Shown here piece after piece: positions 8,098 through 17,400 of a DNA stretch of 45,759 nt. The stretch's first letter is position 1. Each line of letters begins with the position of its first letter. This DNA is from JBAXQQ01 sp037131695 (GTDB lineage: Bacteria > Armatimonadota > Hebobacteria > CAIYQO01): positions 1 through 45,759 of the forward strand of contig CAZWZF010000038.1 in assembly GCA_964638715.1 (NCBI GenBank), written 5' to 3'. The translations under genes were made by a program, and so were the position numbers. The notes below the pieces were generated by a model. It was not told the origin of the DNA and ran no database searches. It saw only the letters and a program-made list of their open reading frames with translations.

Positions 8098-9192
8098 ATG
8101 AAATTTTTAGCAACATTATTATTAATATTAATCTCTACCGCAGTAATGGCGCAATATCCTGTCATGGTCAGTCCGCCAGATGTAATGACAAATGCACCAT
8201 CTTATCTGCGTTTTTCCTGGCTTCCGATGCGTATGGCTACCCAATATCAAGTAAACATTTCCCAAACACCGCTGCTTGATACAGATGCGATCGTTGCATC
8301 AACCCTTACTGTTACTGTTTATCGTATTGATTCTCGATATAATACAAAAACCGAATTATTCCCATCTACCCCATTTTTATTAAATGGCACTTATTATTGG
8401 CATGTCCGTGCATGCAATGATACTTATGATTCAACAGTGTTTCCACCTAATGCAAACTGGACATCATGGTCTCCTGCCCGTAGTTTTACAGTGCATGGTG
8501 GTATACCAGTTGCTATAGCACCTTATGATACTGCTAAAATGATTTCAGCCACACCAAGAATACAATGGACACCGGTAAGGGATGCAAAAGCATATCGATT
8601 GCAAATATCAACTAATGCTGATATGACAACTCCATCTTATCAAATTGAAACTACCAACACTTATGTAGATTTTTCAACCCCGATGTATTACTTATATGAT
8701 GGGACTTCAACTATTTATACTTACCAGGCATCACCATTAACCACGGTACAATTAAATACTTTACCACAGTTAGGTCCACTTCATTTAGGACAAAAATATT
8801 ACTGGAAATTATACGCATATATTTTCATTAATGATATTAGTGAGTTTACAGACCAATCAGCAAACTCATCAGTATATAACTTTACTACTTACGGCGGCGC
8901 GCCATTAATCAAAGCGCCGGTAAATAATGCAAGCGTCACCAGTGTTCAACCAACATTTTTATGGACTCCTGTAAAAGGTGCTTCACAATATAGATTTACA
9001 TTAAGTGCAGACAATTTTGCAACGACCCTTCTTACAGTAACTGTTAACTCCGCAACTAATTATACACTTACCGCATCACAAAAATTACTAATAGGAAAAA
9101 CATATTATTGGCGAGTACAAGCTTTAAATAGTACAACTCCGATTACAGATACTCAGTCGCGCTCAAATATTGTATCATTTAAAACATACTAA
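8098..9192 (+). CDS. Secreted protein with fibronectin type III-like repeats
   Basis: This 364-residue protein has a clear signal peptide ending at about residue 19 (MKFLATLLLILISTAVMA). I do not recognise a specific function. Three FN3-like beta-sandwich units can be read from recurring core patterns: LRFSWLPMRMATQYQVNIS, IQWTPVRDAKAYRLQIS and FLWTPVKGASQYRFTLS, each followed by a YYWxVxA/YYWKLYA strand. Such domains are usually extracellular spacers or adhesive modules; no catalytic domain is present. The ATG at 8098 has a GGGAG ribosome site. A weak hairpin follows the gene. Confidence 0.8.
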   Translation: MKFLATLLLILISTAVMAQYPVMVSPPDVMTNAPSYLRFSWLPMRMATQYQVNISQTPLLDTDAIVASTLTVTVYRIDSRYNTKTELFPSTPFLLNGTYYWHVRACNDTYDSTVFPPNANWTSWSPARSFTVHGGIPVAIAPYDTAKMISATPRIQWTPVRDAKAYRLQISTNADMTTPSYQIETTNTYVDFSTPMYYLYDGTSTIYTYQASPLTTVQLNTLPQLGPLHLGQKYYWKLYAYIFINDISEFTDQSANSSVYNFTTYGGAPLIKAPVNNASVTSVQPTFLWTPVKGASQYRFTLSADNFATTLLTVTVNSATNYTLTASQKLLIGKTYYWRVQALNSTTPITDTQSRSNIVSFKTY

Positions 9193-9207
9193 TATATTTT
9201 CTTTAGA

Positions 9208-9234
9208 CGCGCCATATAGCGCGCCTTCTTTTCA
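9208..9234 (+). terminator. Weak terminator-like hairpin
   Basis: CGCGC (9208-9212) pairs with GCGCG (9219-9223) around the loop CATATA, followed by CCTTCTTTTC. The stem is only 5 bp. Confidence 0.35.
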
Positions 9235-9256
9235 TATTAGGATATAGATATATTTC

Positions 9257-10051
9257 ATGCTTGTTTCATATCATACGCATACTATATGGAGTGACGGTAC
9301 ATCAGACTCAAAAAAGATGCTTGATGCTGCGGACAATGCAGGGCTAGCTGAAATAGGCATTTCAGACCATTTTGTAATGACGCCCAGTGAGACAGAATGC
9401 TGGTCAATGCCGCTGGATTTTCTGGATGAATATATCAATGAATTAAAAAATATCGCTGAAAATTCAAAATCAACCAAACTTAAAATTGGACTTGAAGCCG
9501 ACTATTTTCCCCAAACTATAAACAACTTAAAATCTGAATTATCTAAACATAGCTTCGATTATATCATCGGTTCAATTCATATTCTTGATGGCTTTCATTT
9601 GGATGAAACTGCTGAGAAGTGGACGGGTAAAACTCAGGCCGAAATAAATATTATATGGCGCAATTATTACCTTGCAATGGCAGAACTTGCCGCATCTAAG
9701 CTATTCGATATTGTCGGCCATTTTGATTTATGCAAGAAATTCGCTTTTTATCCAACAATAGATTTATCTGCTCAAATAAATAATGCTCTTGATGCTATTT
9801 CTGATGCCGGAATGACTATTGAAATAAATACAGCCGGCTGGGATAAACCTGCGAAATCCGCGTATCCTGATATTGACATTCTGATAAACGCACGCCGTCG
9901 CAATATTCCCATAATCATCTCCGCGGATGCCCATGCACCTGAAGAAATTTCCCGTCATTATGAAAAAGCTGTAAAATTAGCAATACAAGCCGGATATACC
10001 CAACAAACAATATATCATCAAAGGGAAAAGATTATCGTTTCTTTGCCATAA
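9257..10051 (+). CDS. PHP-domain histidinol-phosphatase-like phosphoesterase
   Basis: This 264-residue PHP-family metal-dependent phosphoesterase resembles HisJ-type histidinol phosphatases. The metal ligands are readable in order: YHTHT (H6, H8), a GISDH segment (about residue 36), GLEADY (about 76-81), GSIHIL, VGHFDL and the final SADAHAP D-x-H. The region around IGSIHILDGF is typical of HisJ. No his genes are nearby, so the physiological substrate is uncertain; trehalose-phosphate or other sugar phosphatases share the fold. It is followed after 3 bases by the membrane-anchored protein at 10055, suggesting cotranscription. Confidence 0.8.
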   Translation: MLVSYHTHTIWSDGTSDSKKMLDAADNAGLAEIGISDHFVMTPSETECWSMPLDFLDEYINELKNIAENSKSTKLKIGLEADYFPQTINNLKSELSKHSFDYIIGSIHILDGFHLDETAEKWTGKTQAEINIIWRNYYLAMAELAASKLFDIVGHFDLCKKFAFYPTIDLSAQINNALDAISDAGMTIEINTAGWDKPAKSAYPDIDILINARRRNIPIIISADAHAPEEISRHYEKAVKLAIQAGYTQQTIYHQREKIIVSLP

Positions 10052-10054
10052 AAA

Positions 10055-10669
10055 ATGTATAGCTTACCTGACAAACAAGATGAAATAACTCCAATATGGA
10101 TGCCATCGCCAGGAGTACCGATAGCATCGCGAATATTGTCGTATCTTTTCGCTGCGTTGATGATAATTGCAATTATACGTTCTTTTACTATTCAAAGACC
10201 AATAATCATTGAGATACCTGCAGATAATAATGGGTGGGATTATTATAAATCAGACTTAAATATCACATTTCCTTATCCAAAAAATTGGATGTTTCAAATA
10301 AGAAACCATTCAGATGGCACTAAAGGAGCTGTAATACATTATCCTGGCAGTAAACCAATACAATTTCAAGTTGAACAAAATACAACACCTGATGTAATAA
10401 CTACCGAACAATATAACAATGTCGTCGAATTATTAACAAACGATATTAGTTCAACGCCAAATTATCAGCAATTAGGTACTGAAGATATCGGTAATAATAT
10501 TACATTGTATAAATTTTCATGTGATATTAAAAATACTACTGTACAGGGGTCATATTGTGTTTTAACCTATCCTGGAAAGATGTGTGTATTAATAGGTTTT
10601 TCACCTGAAATCAACTGGGATGATATGCAGAAATTAATGACAACAATGATTCAAAAATCACGCGGATAA
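10055..10669 (+). CDS. Membrane-anchored protein of unknown function
   Basis: I do not recognise this 204-residue protein. It has a short cytoplasmic head (about 25 residues), a single membrane span (about 26-43, ILSYLFAALMIIAIIRSF) and an exported domain of about 150 residues. The outer part starts with YYKSDLNITFPYPKNWMF, followed by alternating strands and a final GFSPEINWDDMQKLMTTMIQ helix. This resembles the PsbP/Mog1-like sandwich found in many lipid- or membrane-anchored proteins, but the match is only by pattern. No clear ribosome site precedes the ATG, which lies 3 bases after the PHP gene. It ends 8 bases from a convergent gene. Confidence 0.65.
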   Translation: MYSLPDKQDEITPIWMPSPGVPIASRILSYLFAALMIIAIIRSFTIQRPIIIEIPADNNGWDYYKSDLNITFPYPKNWMFQIRNHSDGTKGAVIHYPGSKPIQFQVEQNTTPDVITTEQYNNVVELLTNDISSTPNYQQLGTEDIGNNITLYKFSCDIKNTTVQGSYCVLTYPGKMCVLIGFSPEINWDDMQKLMTTMIQKSRG

Positions 10670-10677
10670 ATATTAGA

Positions 10678-11796
10678 CTACTCCGCGTATATTTCCAGAT
10701 TAGCGCGCGGGATAAGATCTTCTTCTTCGGCATTAAACTTTACTTTTGCTACTCTCACCTTTGCACCAGTTGGTATAACATGCAATTCGGCAGGCAGTTC
10801 TGTAATATTGGCAAATCTGCCAAAATGAGGTTCGCGAATTACCCGTACCCGAGTTCCGATAACGAGTTCAGCGTCTGCGTTTTTTTCAACAATATCACCG
10901 CTATTGGAATGAGGAATAATAATTTCCGGTCTGATTACACCTGCGCGAATTTGAGTAGCACCATTTATCGAAGCGTATTCTCCATCCAGCTTTTTAAGCA
11001 AGTCAAATGTTCGCGATGCCATATCTAAACTGCCGAAGCCTTCTGTTAGTATTAATGTCAGTGGAATCTCTTCCTGCCCGGTGATAGCCACGCCGATATC
11101 ATATCCCAAATATGCGCGAAGCACAGCATCGTTTATAGCCCCCACTATTATCCCTATTGCACCGACCTGCACCGCTTTACGAATATGATTAATATTTACT
11201 GATGCACCAGCGTTAAGTATAGTACCTGCGCATTGTTCATTAATTGCATTGTCATCCGGCATGGCATCTGCACTGGCGGAAATAGTTTTAATCCTTCCGC
11301 GCCGTTCACCACCGACACCAAATATTCCCTGCACCATTGCTCCGGCAGTTTCTATTATTACTCCCTCATTATCAATAACTTTTGTTACAGTACCTGAGAT
11401 ATAAGCCTTTAGATTTAATGGGGTTGCCGGTTCACGAATGCCAACCGTTCCGCTGGTACGACTGATATATTCAATAGTTCCTTCGTAAGGCGATTCAATC
11501 TTTGAACCGAAAAAGCCCATGAAGCCTTTGGTTTCTGCAATTACATCACCTTTATTGATGACGTCATTTTCCTTAACTTTCATGTATTGCATTATTTCAT
11601 TTTGATTTAATGCTAACTTTTCAGCGATACGTATAATATTTACAGGTCCAGGCAATAATGCGCAGGCAATTATATCTTCCGCATCAACATTATCGCCGAC
11701 CTTTACCAGCACTTCGCCATTAATAGGAAGACGACGCAAACGGTTAATTATCGCAGAAGTCGTAACTAATAAACCAGGAGTATATGCAGCCGACAT
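10678..11796 (-). CDS. Conserved protein with barrel-sandwich-like domains, unknown function
   Basis: The product has 372 residues, no signal peptide and no membrane span. The N-terminal 130 residues look like a biotinyl/lipoyl-type barrel-sandwich hybrid of the RnfC kind: LPINGEVLVKVGDNVDAEDIIA, then VKENDVINKGDVIAETKGFMGFFGSKIESPYEGTIEYIS. The middle part is glycine-rich and regular (VQGIFGVGGERRGRIKTI, VGAIGIIVGAINDAVLRAYLGYDIGVAITG) and could be an alpha/beta ligand-binding region. The C-terminal 60 residues (VIGTRVRVIREPHFGRFANITELP) look like a KOW/SH3-type barrel. I recall similar proteins in several uncultured phyla but know no function. It lies 3 bases downstream of the GntR/LacI regulator, with AAAGG as ribosome site, so it is cotranscribed. 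Confidence 0.75.
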   Translation of the reverse strand: MSAAYTPGLLVTTSAIINRLRRLPINGEVLVKVGDNVDAEDIIACALLPGPVNIIRIAEKLALNQNEIMQYMKVKENDVINKGDVIAETKGFMGFFGSKIESPYEGTIEYISRTSGTVGIREPATPLNLKAYISGTVTKVIDNEGVIIETAGAMVQGIFGVGGERRGRIKTISASADAMPDDNAINEQCAGTILNAGASVNINHIRKAVQVGAIGIIVGAINDAVLRAYLGYDIGVAITGQEEIPLTLILTEGFGSLDMASRTFDLLKKLDGEYASINGATQIRAGVIRPEIIIPHSNSGDIVEKNADAELVIGTRVRVIREPHFGRFANITELPAELHVIPTGAKVRVAKVKFNAEEEDLIPRANLEIYAE

Positions 11797-11799
11797 TAA

Positions 11800-13011
11800 T
11801 TAACCTTTCACAGTAGACGCGCGGGGTTTTAGCATTGAATACAATCGCAAATGCATTGGTATTCTTTCACCTTTGCAAGCTTTCAATAATAAATTAGTAG
11901 CATTTTCACCTAAATCTTCCAATGGAGGACGCAAACTGGTCAGTGATTCTTTTTTAGCCATCTCTAAATCATCAAAGCCGACTAATCCATAATCCGCTCC
12001 CAGCTTTTTGCCTTTTTCGTTTAATTGCTTAATAATTGTGAAAGCCATAATGTCATATGGAGCAATAAAACCGCGTGGTTCACCACTACCAGTTAGCTCA
12101 AATATACCAGATTTTACACAATCGATAATAAATTCATTCTCTCGCTGTCGGATTTTATCACGAACTTCCATGGTGAAAAATTCATTAGCTTCCCAGTCCT
12201 TAGCATTATTTGGCGGGTAAACAGTCAATTTAACTTTACTGCCGCCTAATTGTCGAACCGCGGCGACTGCACCTTCATATCTTTCATTTGCCCATTCGTC
12301 TTTAATCGGCAATAAGAATAACAGTTCTTTATAACCAGCAGCTATTAAATGTTCAGCAGCCTGGTAACCAAGATGACGGTTATCAATAGATAATCGCGGT
12401 ATCGGACTGATACCATCTGATGCAGACACATATAAAATAGGGATATTTATAATACCCGACGCAGCATTTATCAATTCTTCATAAATTCCTTGCCGGTCAA
12501 AAATATTAATCAAGCAGACAGCGTTTACATGGTTTTCTATTAACTTTGCCAAACCATCTTTAATGGAAATATGATTGCTCTCACCAGGGGTACCAATATT
12601 AATTCTGACTATTTCAGCATTGCTTAACCGCGCGGTATCATTCATAATATCAATTATTCGGGTAACCCAATTTTGTTCATCATTTTCATCTTCCAGCACG
12701 GACTCGCTTACATACAAAACTCCTATTTTAACACCCGCGAAATCACCTTCACTTGCGAATATCACATCATCAGCAACAAAGGTTCCGCGACCGCCATGCG
12801 ATGTTAATACCCCTTCATCAAGTAAAACAAGAATAGCACGCTGAAGCGTATTAACAGCAACACCATATTCTTCTGCCAATTGACGCCGGCCAGGCAACAT
12901 TACACCTTGTTTCCATTCTCCACGACGGATTCTTGCACGTAAATCAGATTCAATTTGCAAATATGCATGATCAGAAACAGGAGATTTTACTTTATTTAAT
13001 GCTTTTTTCAT
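11800..13011 (-). CDS. GntR-type HTH / LacI-type sensor transcriptional regulator
   Basis: This 403-residue regulator is probably a ligand-responsive repressor of sugar-related genes. The N-terminus (about 18-85) is a GntR winged helix: YLQIESDLRARIRRGEWKQG, LPGRRQLAEEYGVAVNTLQRAI, GVLTSHGGRGTFV. The rest (about 94-400) is a periplasmic-binding-protein-like sensor of the LacI/GalR type, with INIPILYVSASDG, AAEHLIAAGYKELLFL, GFIAPYDIMAFTIIKQLNEKG and the end motif SLRPPLEDLGENATNLLLKAC. Such fusions are common in Lentisphaerota-like and some Gram-positive bacteria. It is divergent from the UroD-like gene across a 194-base gap, its most likely target besides itself. Confidence 0.9.
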   Translation of the reverse strand: MKKALNKVKSPVSDHAYLQIESDLRARIRRGEWKQGVMLPGRRQLAEEYGVAVNTLQRAILVLLDEGVLTSHGGRGTFVADDVIFASEGDFAGVKIGVLYVSESVLEDENDEQNWVTRIIDIMNDTARLSNAEIVRINIGTPGESNHISIKDGLAKLIENHVNAVCLINIFDRQGIYEELINAASGIINIPILYVSASDGISPIPRLSIDNRHLGYQAAEHLIAAGYKELLFLLPIKDEWANERYEGAVAAVRQLGGSKVKLTVYPPNNAKDWEANEFFTMEVRDKIRQRENEFIIDCVKSGIFELTGSGEPRGFIAPYDIMAFTIIKQLNEKGKKLGADYGLVGFDDLEMAKKESLTSLRPPLEDLGENATNLLLKACKGERIPMHLRLYSMLKPRASTVKG

Positions 13012-13175
13012 TCAAAATTACCCAGCTTTCTTGCCCGATTAAATCAAAGTTTAAGGGCTGTTATATTATATAAAATTACACCAGATATTGCAAAAATAAA
13101 CAGTATCAAATAACTACTATTCATATTTTTTTACCATCTATGAAATATTTAAATGATTTTTACTATTAAAAAAGA

Positions 13176-13181
13176 TATAAT
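13176..13181 (+). promoter_or_regulatory. Candidate -10 box for the UroD-like gene
   Basis: A perfect TATAAT stands 25 bases before the ATG at 13206 and ahead of a GTGGAGAA ribosome site. The -35 position (ATGATT at 13153-13158) is weak, as expected for a regulated promoter next to a divergent regulator gene. Confidence 0.35.
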
Positions 13182-13205
13182 GTAAAAAAAAAGTGGAGAA
13201 ATTCA

Positions 13206-14291
13206 ATGACACCACGTGAAAATTTGCTTAACCTTTATCATCGCAAAGGTTATAGTTTTGCTCCTGTAAGTTTTAGTATGTGCCCATCATTATGGGAAAA
13301 GAAGAAAGCCGCTATTGGTGATATCTCTTTGCAGGACTACTTTGAATACCCCGAAGGATTTGCACAGCAATATATAAATGGTCCGAATATGATGCCACGC
13401 ACTGAACCTGATTGGCGTCAATTCTTCTCGTATGCACTACCAGATGATACATTTTTTAGCGAATTTGGCGTAGCTCATACAAAAGGTGGTGAAGGTTCTT
13501 TCCACCTGTGGCGAATGCATCATCCAATGGCGAACTTTGAGTCATTGGAACAAATGGAAAATTATCCCTGGCCAGAATATGATTATGAAAATGTTGACCA
13601 TATCACTTCTGCAGTTTCTTCTGCCCACAATGATGGAGTTCCAACAATTGGCGGTATGGCATGCACAGTATGGGAATCTGCCTGGTATATTCGTGATATG
13701 ACTCAACTAATGATGGATATGGCAATTGAAGATGAAAAGGCAACATATATTTTAGATAAAATAACTGAGAGGTCAGTTAAACAGGCTATCACTTTTGCCA
13801 ACGCAGGGGTTGATATCTTATCAATGGGTGATGATATCGGTATGCAGGATAAAATTATGATGTCTGAAGATATGTACCGCGAATGGCTGAAACCAAGACT
13901 CAAGAAAATTATTTCCGCGGCAAAAAAAGTTAAGCCAGATATTCTGGTAATGTATCATAGTTGCGGTTATGTAGAGCCATATATCCCTGATTTAATTGAA
14001 TGCGGTATTGATATTCTTAACCCGGTACAGCCGGAATGTATGGACTTTAAAAAATTGCATAGTGAATATAGAGATGTGCTGGCATTTAATGGCACTCTTG
14101 GAACACAGACAACCATGCCGTTTGGCACACCGGAGGATGTAAAGAACACTGTAATTAAAAATCTTGACATCGCCGGTCCAGCAGGCGGATTATTCGTTTG
14201 CCCTACCCACTTATTAGAACCAGAAGTTCCTTGGGAAAATATTGTTGCATACGTGCAGGCTTGTAAAGAATATAAAACCGCTGGCGGATAA
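13206..14291 (+). CDS. Uroporphyrinogen decarboxylase-like (MtaA/CmuA-type) methyltransferase family protein
   Basis: This 361-residue protein belongs to the UROD superfamily but is not a haem HemE: the N-terminal HemE substrate signature is absent. The C-terminal half follows the corrinoid-methyltransferase pattern: VMYHSCGYVEPYIPDLIECGIDILNPVQPECMDFKKLHSEY, then AFNGTLGTQTTMPFGTPEDVKNTV and LFVCPTHLLEPEVPWENIVAYV. The HxCG pattern could take part in zinc and thiol/thiolate binding as in MtaA. Related proteins move methyl groups between methylated substrates, corrinoid proteins and thiols. No corrinoid protein is adjacent, so the substrate is open. It is divergent from the GntR/LacI regulator and ends in a strong terminator. 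Confidence 0.8.
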   Translation: MTPRENLLNLYHRKGYSFAPVSFSMCPSLWEKKKAAIGDISLQDYFEYPEGFAQQYINGPNMMPRTEPDWRQFFSYALPDDTFFSEFGVAHTKGGEGSFHLWRMHHPMANFESLEQMENYPWPEYDYENVDHITSAVSSAHNDGVPTIGGMACTVWESAWYIRDMTQLMMDMAIEDEKATYILDKITERSVKQAITFANAGVDILSMGDDIGMQDKIMMSEDMYREWLKPRLKKIISAAKKVKPDILVMYHSCGYVEPYIPDLIECGIDILNPVQPECMDFKKLHSEYRDVLAFNGTLGTQTTMPFGTPEDVKNTVIKNLDIAGPAGGLFVCPTHLLEPEVPWENIVAYVQACKEYKTAGG

Positions 14292-14313
14292 AAAATAGAT
14301 ATAATCATTCCAA

Positions 14314-14363
14314 TCATTACCCTTGATTTGAATAATCGAGGGTAATGAATTTTTATTATTTTT
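14314..14363 (+). terminator. Strong intrinsic terminator after the UroD-like gene
   Basis: A 15-bp stem (14314-14328 with 14334-14348, one G-U pair) closes a 5-base loop. ATTTTTATTATTTTT follows. It separates the UroD-like gene from the LamG protein gene. Confidence 0.85.
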
Positions 14364-14425
14364 AATAACTTTCAGTTATTACAGTTGTCATATAATATAT
14401 AAATATTCATTTATGAAAGGTCAAC

Positions 14426-17400
14426 ATGAAACTACTCTACTTCACTTTTCTTTGCTTATTGTTCACCACTACGCTATTCAGCCAGAAAGTTCCATTAATT
14501 GCAAGTTATAATATGGAACCTGACGCGGCAAGTGCCGGCAAATTAATAGATGCAAGCGGTATGAATAGCGGTGCAAAGTTGATAGATACTACATTTGTGG
14601 AACGCGAAGGACATGGGAAAGCTGTCTACTTTGATAAAAACAGCAGCAAAATTGAACTGGATGACAAATTAATGCTGAATAATCTGGTAACGAAATATAC
14701 GATAACTGCCTGGGTTAAAATTGATACTCTTCCATCTACATACGATTTGAATAAAGGTTTTCTTTTCCGTAAAGGCGATAATAATGGATTTCAAATTGCC
14801 ATAACCCCCAAAGCTGAGTTTTTCTTTCATGGTTATTGGGGCGGTGGATGGTATCACGGACCGACAAGCGGGAAAATGCCGCTGGGTGAATGGGCACATG
14901 TAGCTTTAGTATTTAACAAAAGCGATAAAAGTAAAGTATATTTAAATGGAAAAGCAGTATTAACTGCGAGTACACCGTATCAAACAAGGCCAGTTAATGA
15001 CCACTGGAAATTTGGAAATGCAGAATGGCGCGGCGGAATGGATGATTTGCATATTTACGCCGCAGCACTAACCGATGAACAGGTAACTTTAGATATGAAT
15101 AATAAAATAGAAACCCGACCAGCAACCGAGGCAGACATTCCTGAAATAACATATCCTGTATCTGTTTCTCTGGGTAGATATGATATGCCAATACCATTTG
15201 CTCATATTGATGGCCGAATGAAAATGACGGCTGAACGAAAAACCGGTCCAAATGCGGTGGATTGGCCGGAAATTAGAGTCAAAATACCAGGAAAACCTGA
15301 TATTCTGTTATTTAAAGACAGCGGCAAACAGGCTATAGAAGTTTCTTTGCCAATTAACGGCAAGGAAATGCCTTTAATGAAGCAGGATTATGATAATCAG
15401 ATAATGCCAACCGGACAATGGTTTCGTGCTGTAACCTGGCGTTGGGGACAATTTTACGTATACTCGACAGACTCAACAGCACGTACCAGCAGCGGCGAAT
15501 TTGAGTTATGGGTCTTCCCCATAATAATTTCTGGCGAAGGTGATGCAGATATCGATTCTGTTGATTTAATTATGGATGGAAAATCTATTTATAAAAGAAA
15601 TGAAAAATTTAAATCTCTTACTCTTTTATTGCCAGCTAATATCAATAATAAAAAATACGAATTGTCTGTAAATGGACGCGAAGCTGTTAAATTCGATATA
15701 GGATTACAAAAAGTAAAATTAGGCAATCCGAAAGATTTACCGATTGAAGTTAATCTGATTGTTCCTGGTGAAGGCAAGAAAATTTTTGTGAAGAATCTCT
15801 TAACCCCTGAAACATTTGCATATCAAAAAGAATATGATGAAGCCTTAAAAGATATGAAAGCCAAAACTTATCCGCCATCATTCAATAATAACATCAATAC
15901 CACACCATTAAAATCTCACATCAACATAGATACACCATTATCGCCAGTTTCAACCCATTTAGTGGCTATGTCCGCCGGAATGAGCGGTGGACTATTAACA
16001 GCCGCAAACCATATTACACGCTTCAAAGGAACGCTCACTGAATATGCAGACCACTTGGCAAACCTTGGCGTAGATAATCTATTTGAAACAACGAGTGAAG
16101 ATACATTTAATAAAAATAATCCAGATTATGATGAATTGTCAAAATTGCTGGCAGAGCGAAATATCCGTTTAGGCGCAATGGCAACCGGATACGCCGGTTG
16201 GGGTGCGATGGGTCATCCCAATATGGCATTTCATAGCTATACACTGCCGGAATGGCACGCACCATTGTATCGTGAATACCAGCTAATTACTCAAAGATTC
16301 AACAGGTACCCTAATTTTACCGGTGTTTTCACCGGTGCAGATAACGCAGGTTATGTGCCATATTGGGATTGGGCACCACCAATTCCAAATCGGCCATGGG
16401 GACGCAGCTTTGAAGCATTTCAACAAGATAAGAAGTTGAAAACACCCATAGGACCGGCTATATCAGTAAAAAAGGATTATGAAATCAAGGGAACTCAGAA
16501 AGATTTCATTAATTATATAGACCGATATGATGAATCTTATAAGCAGTATGGTTATTTTAATAATGCAGTAAAAACTATTAATGACAACCTGATGTTTACA
16601 ACAGGTTCTTTCGGGTCATCACCCGGAGTTGGCGGCAGTGGAGGTTGGCCGTGGGCATCTATCCCAGGCAATACGATGGAAGACAAGGTAAGTATCCAAA
16701 CGGCTTATGATTGGAATGAACAGTCGTCATCCAAACCAATACAAAATGTTGCCTTAATCGACAGATTGCATAGCTATAATCCTGACAAACCTACATGGTC
16801 AATTGTAGATGACTTCGGTTTATTCTTTGGCAGAGAATCCCTGCACCGGGCATACGCATTGGCACTCAGTCGAGGATTACAGGGAATCGGTGGAAATTTC
16901 CTCGCACATACAACTGATATTGAAACAAAAGATAATCTAAAAGAACCGGGAGTCCGTGAAAAGAAAGTTAATAATTATAAAGAAATTTTTGCATGGGCAC
17001 ATAAATGTGGTGGTCCATATTCTATGATGCGGCCACTATCAAAAATTGGAATCCTGTATGTGCACGACCAGGCGATAAGCCGTGAAATTGTAGGTGGCGC
17101 AGATCCGGGAGAAAAACTATATCAAGGTTCTCACGAAGGCAAAACCACTGAAGCATTATTTCTATGTCATGCGGCAGGTTGGCCGGCACGCATAATTACT
17201 TCCGAAGAATTAAAACGAGAACAACCAGCAGATATTAAAGTAATCCTGTTAACCGGCTTAAACAGGTTTGACAACACCTGGGTATGGTATAGTGGTTTAG
17301 AAAAGGCTCTTACTACATTCAAGACTAAAGGTGGCATCATAATTACAGATGATGAATCAGTTTCACCTGTTGAATCCATCAATACCGGAATGAAAATTGC

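Noticed and set aside
8034..8279. Upstream-starting open frame overlapping the FN3-like gene
   Set aside because: It has no ribosome site and overlaps the signal peptide region of the real gene in another frame.
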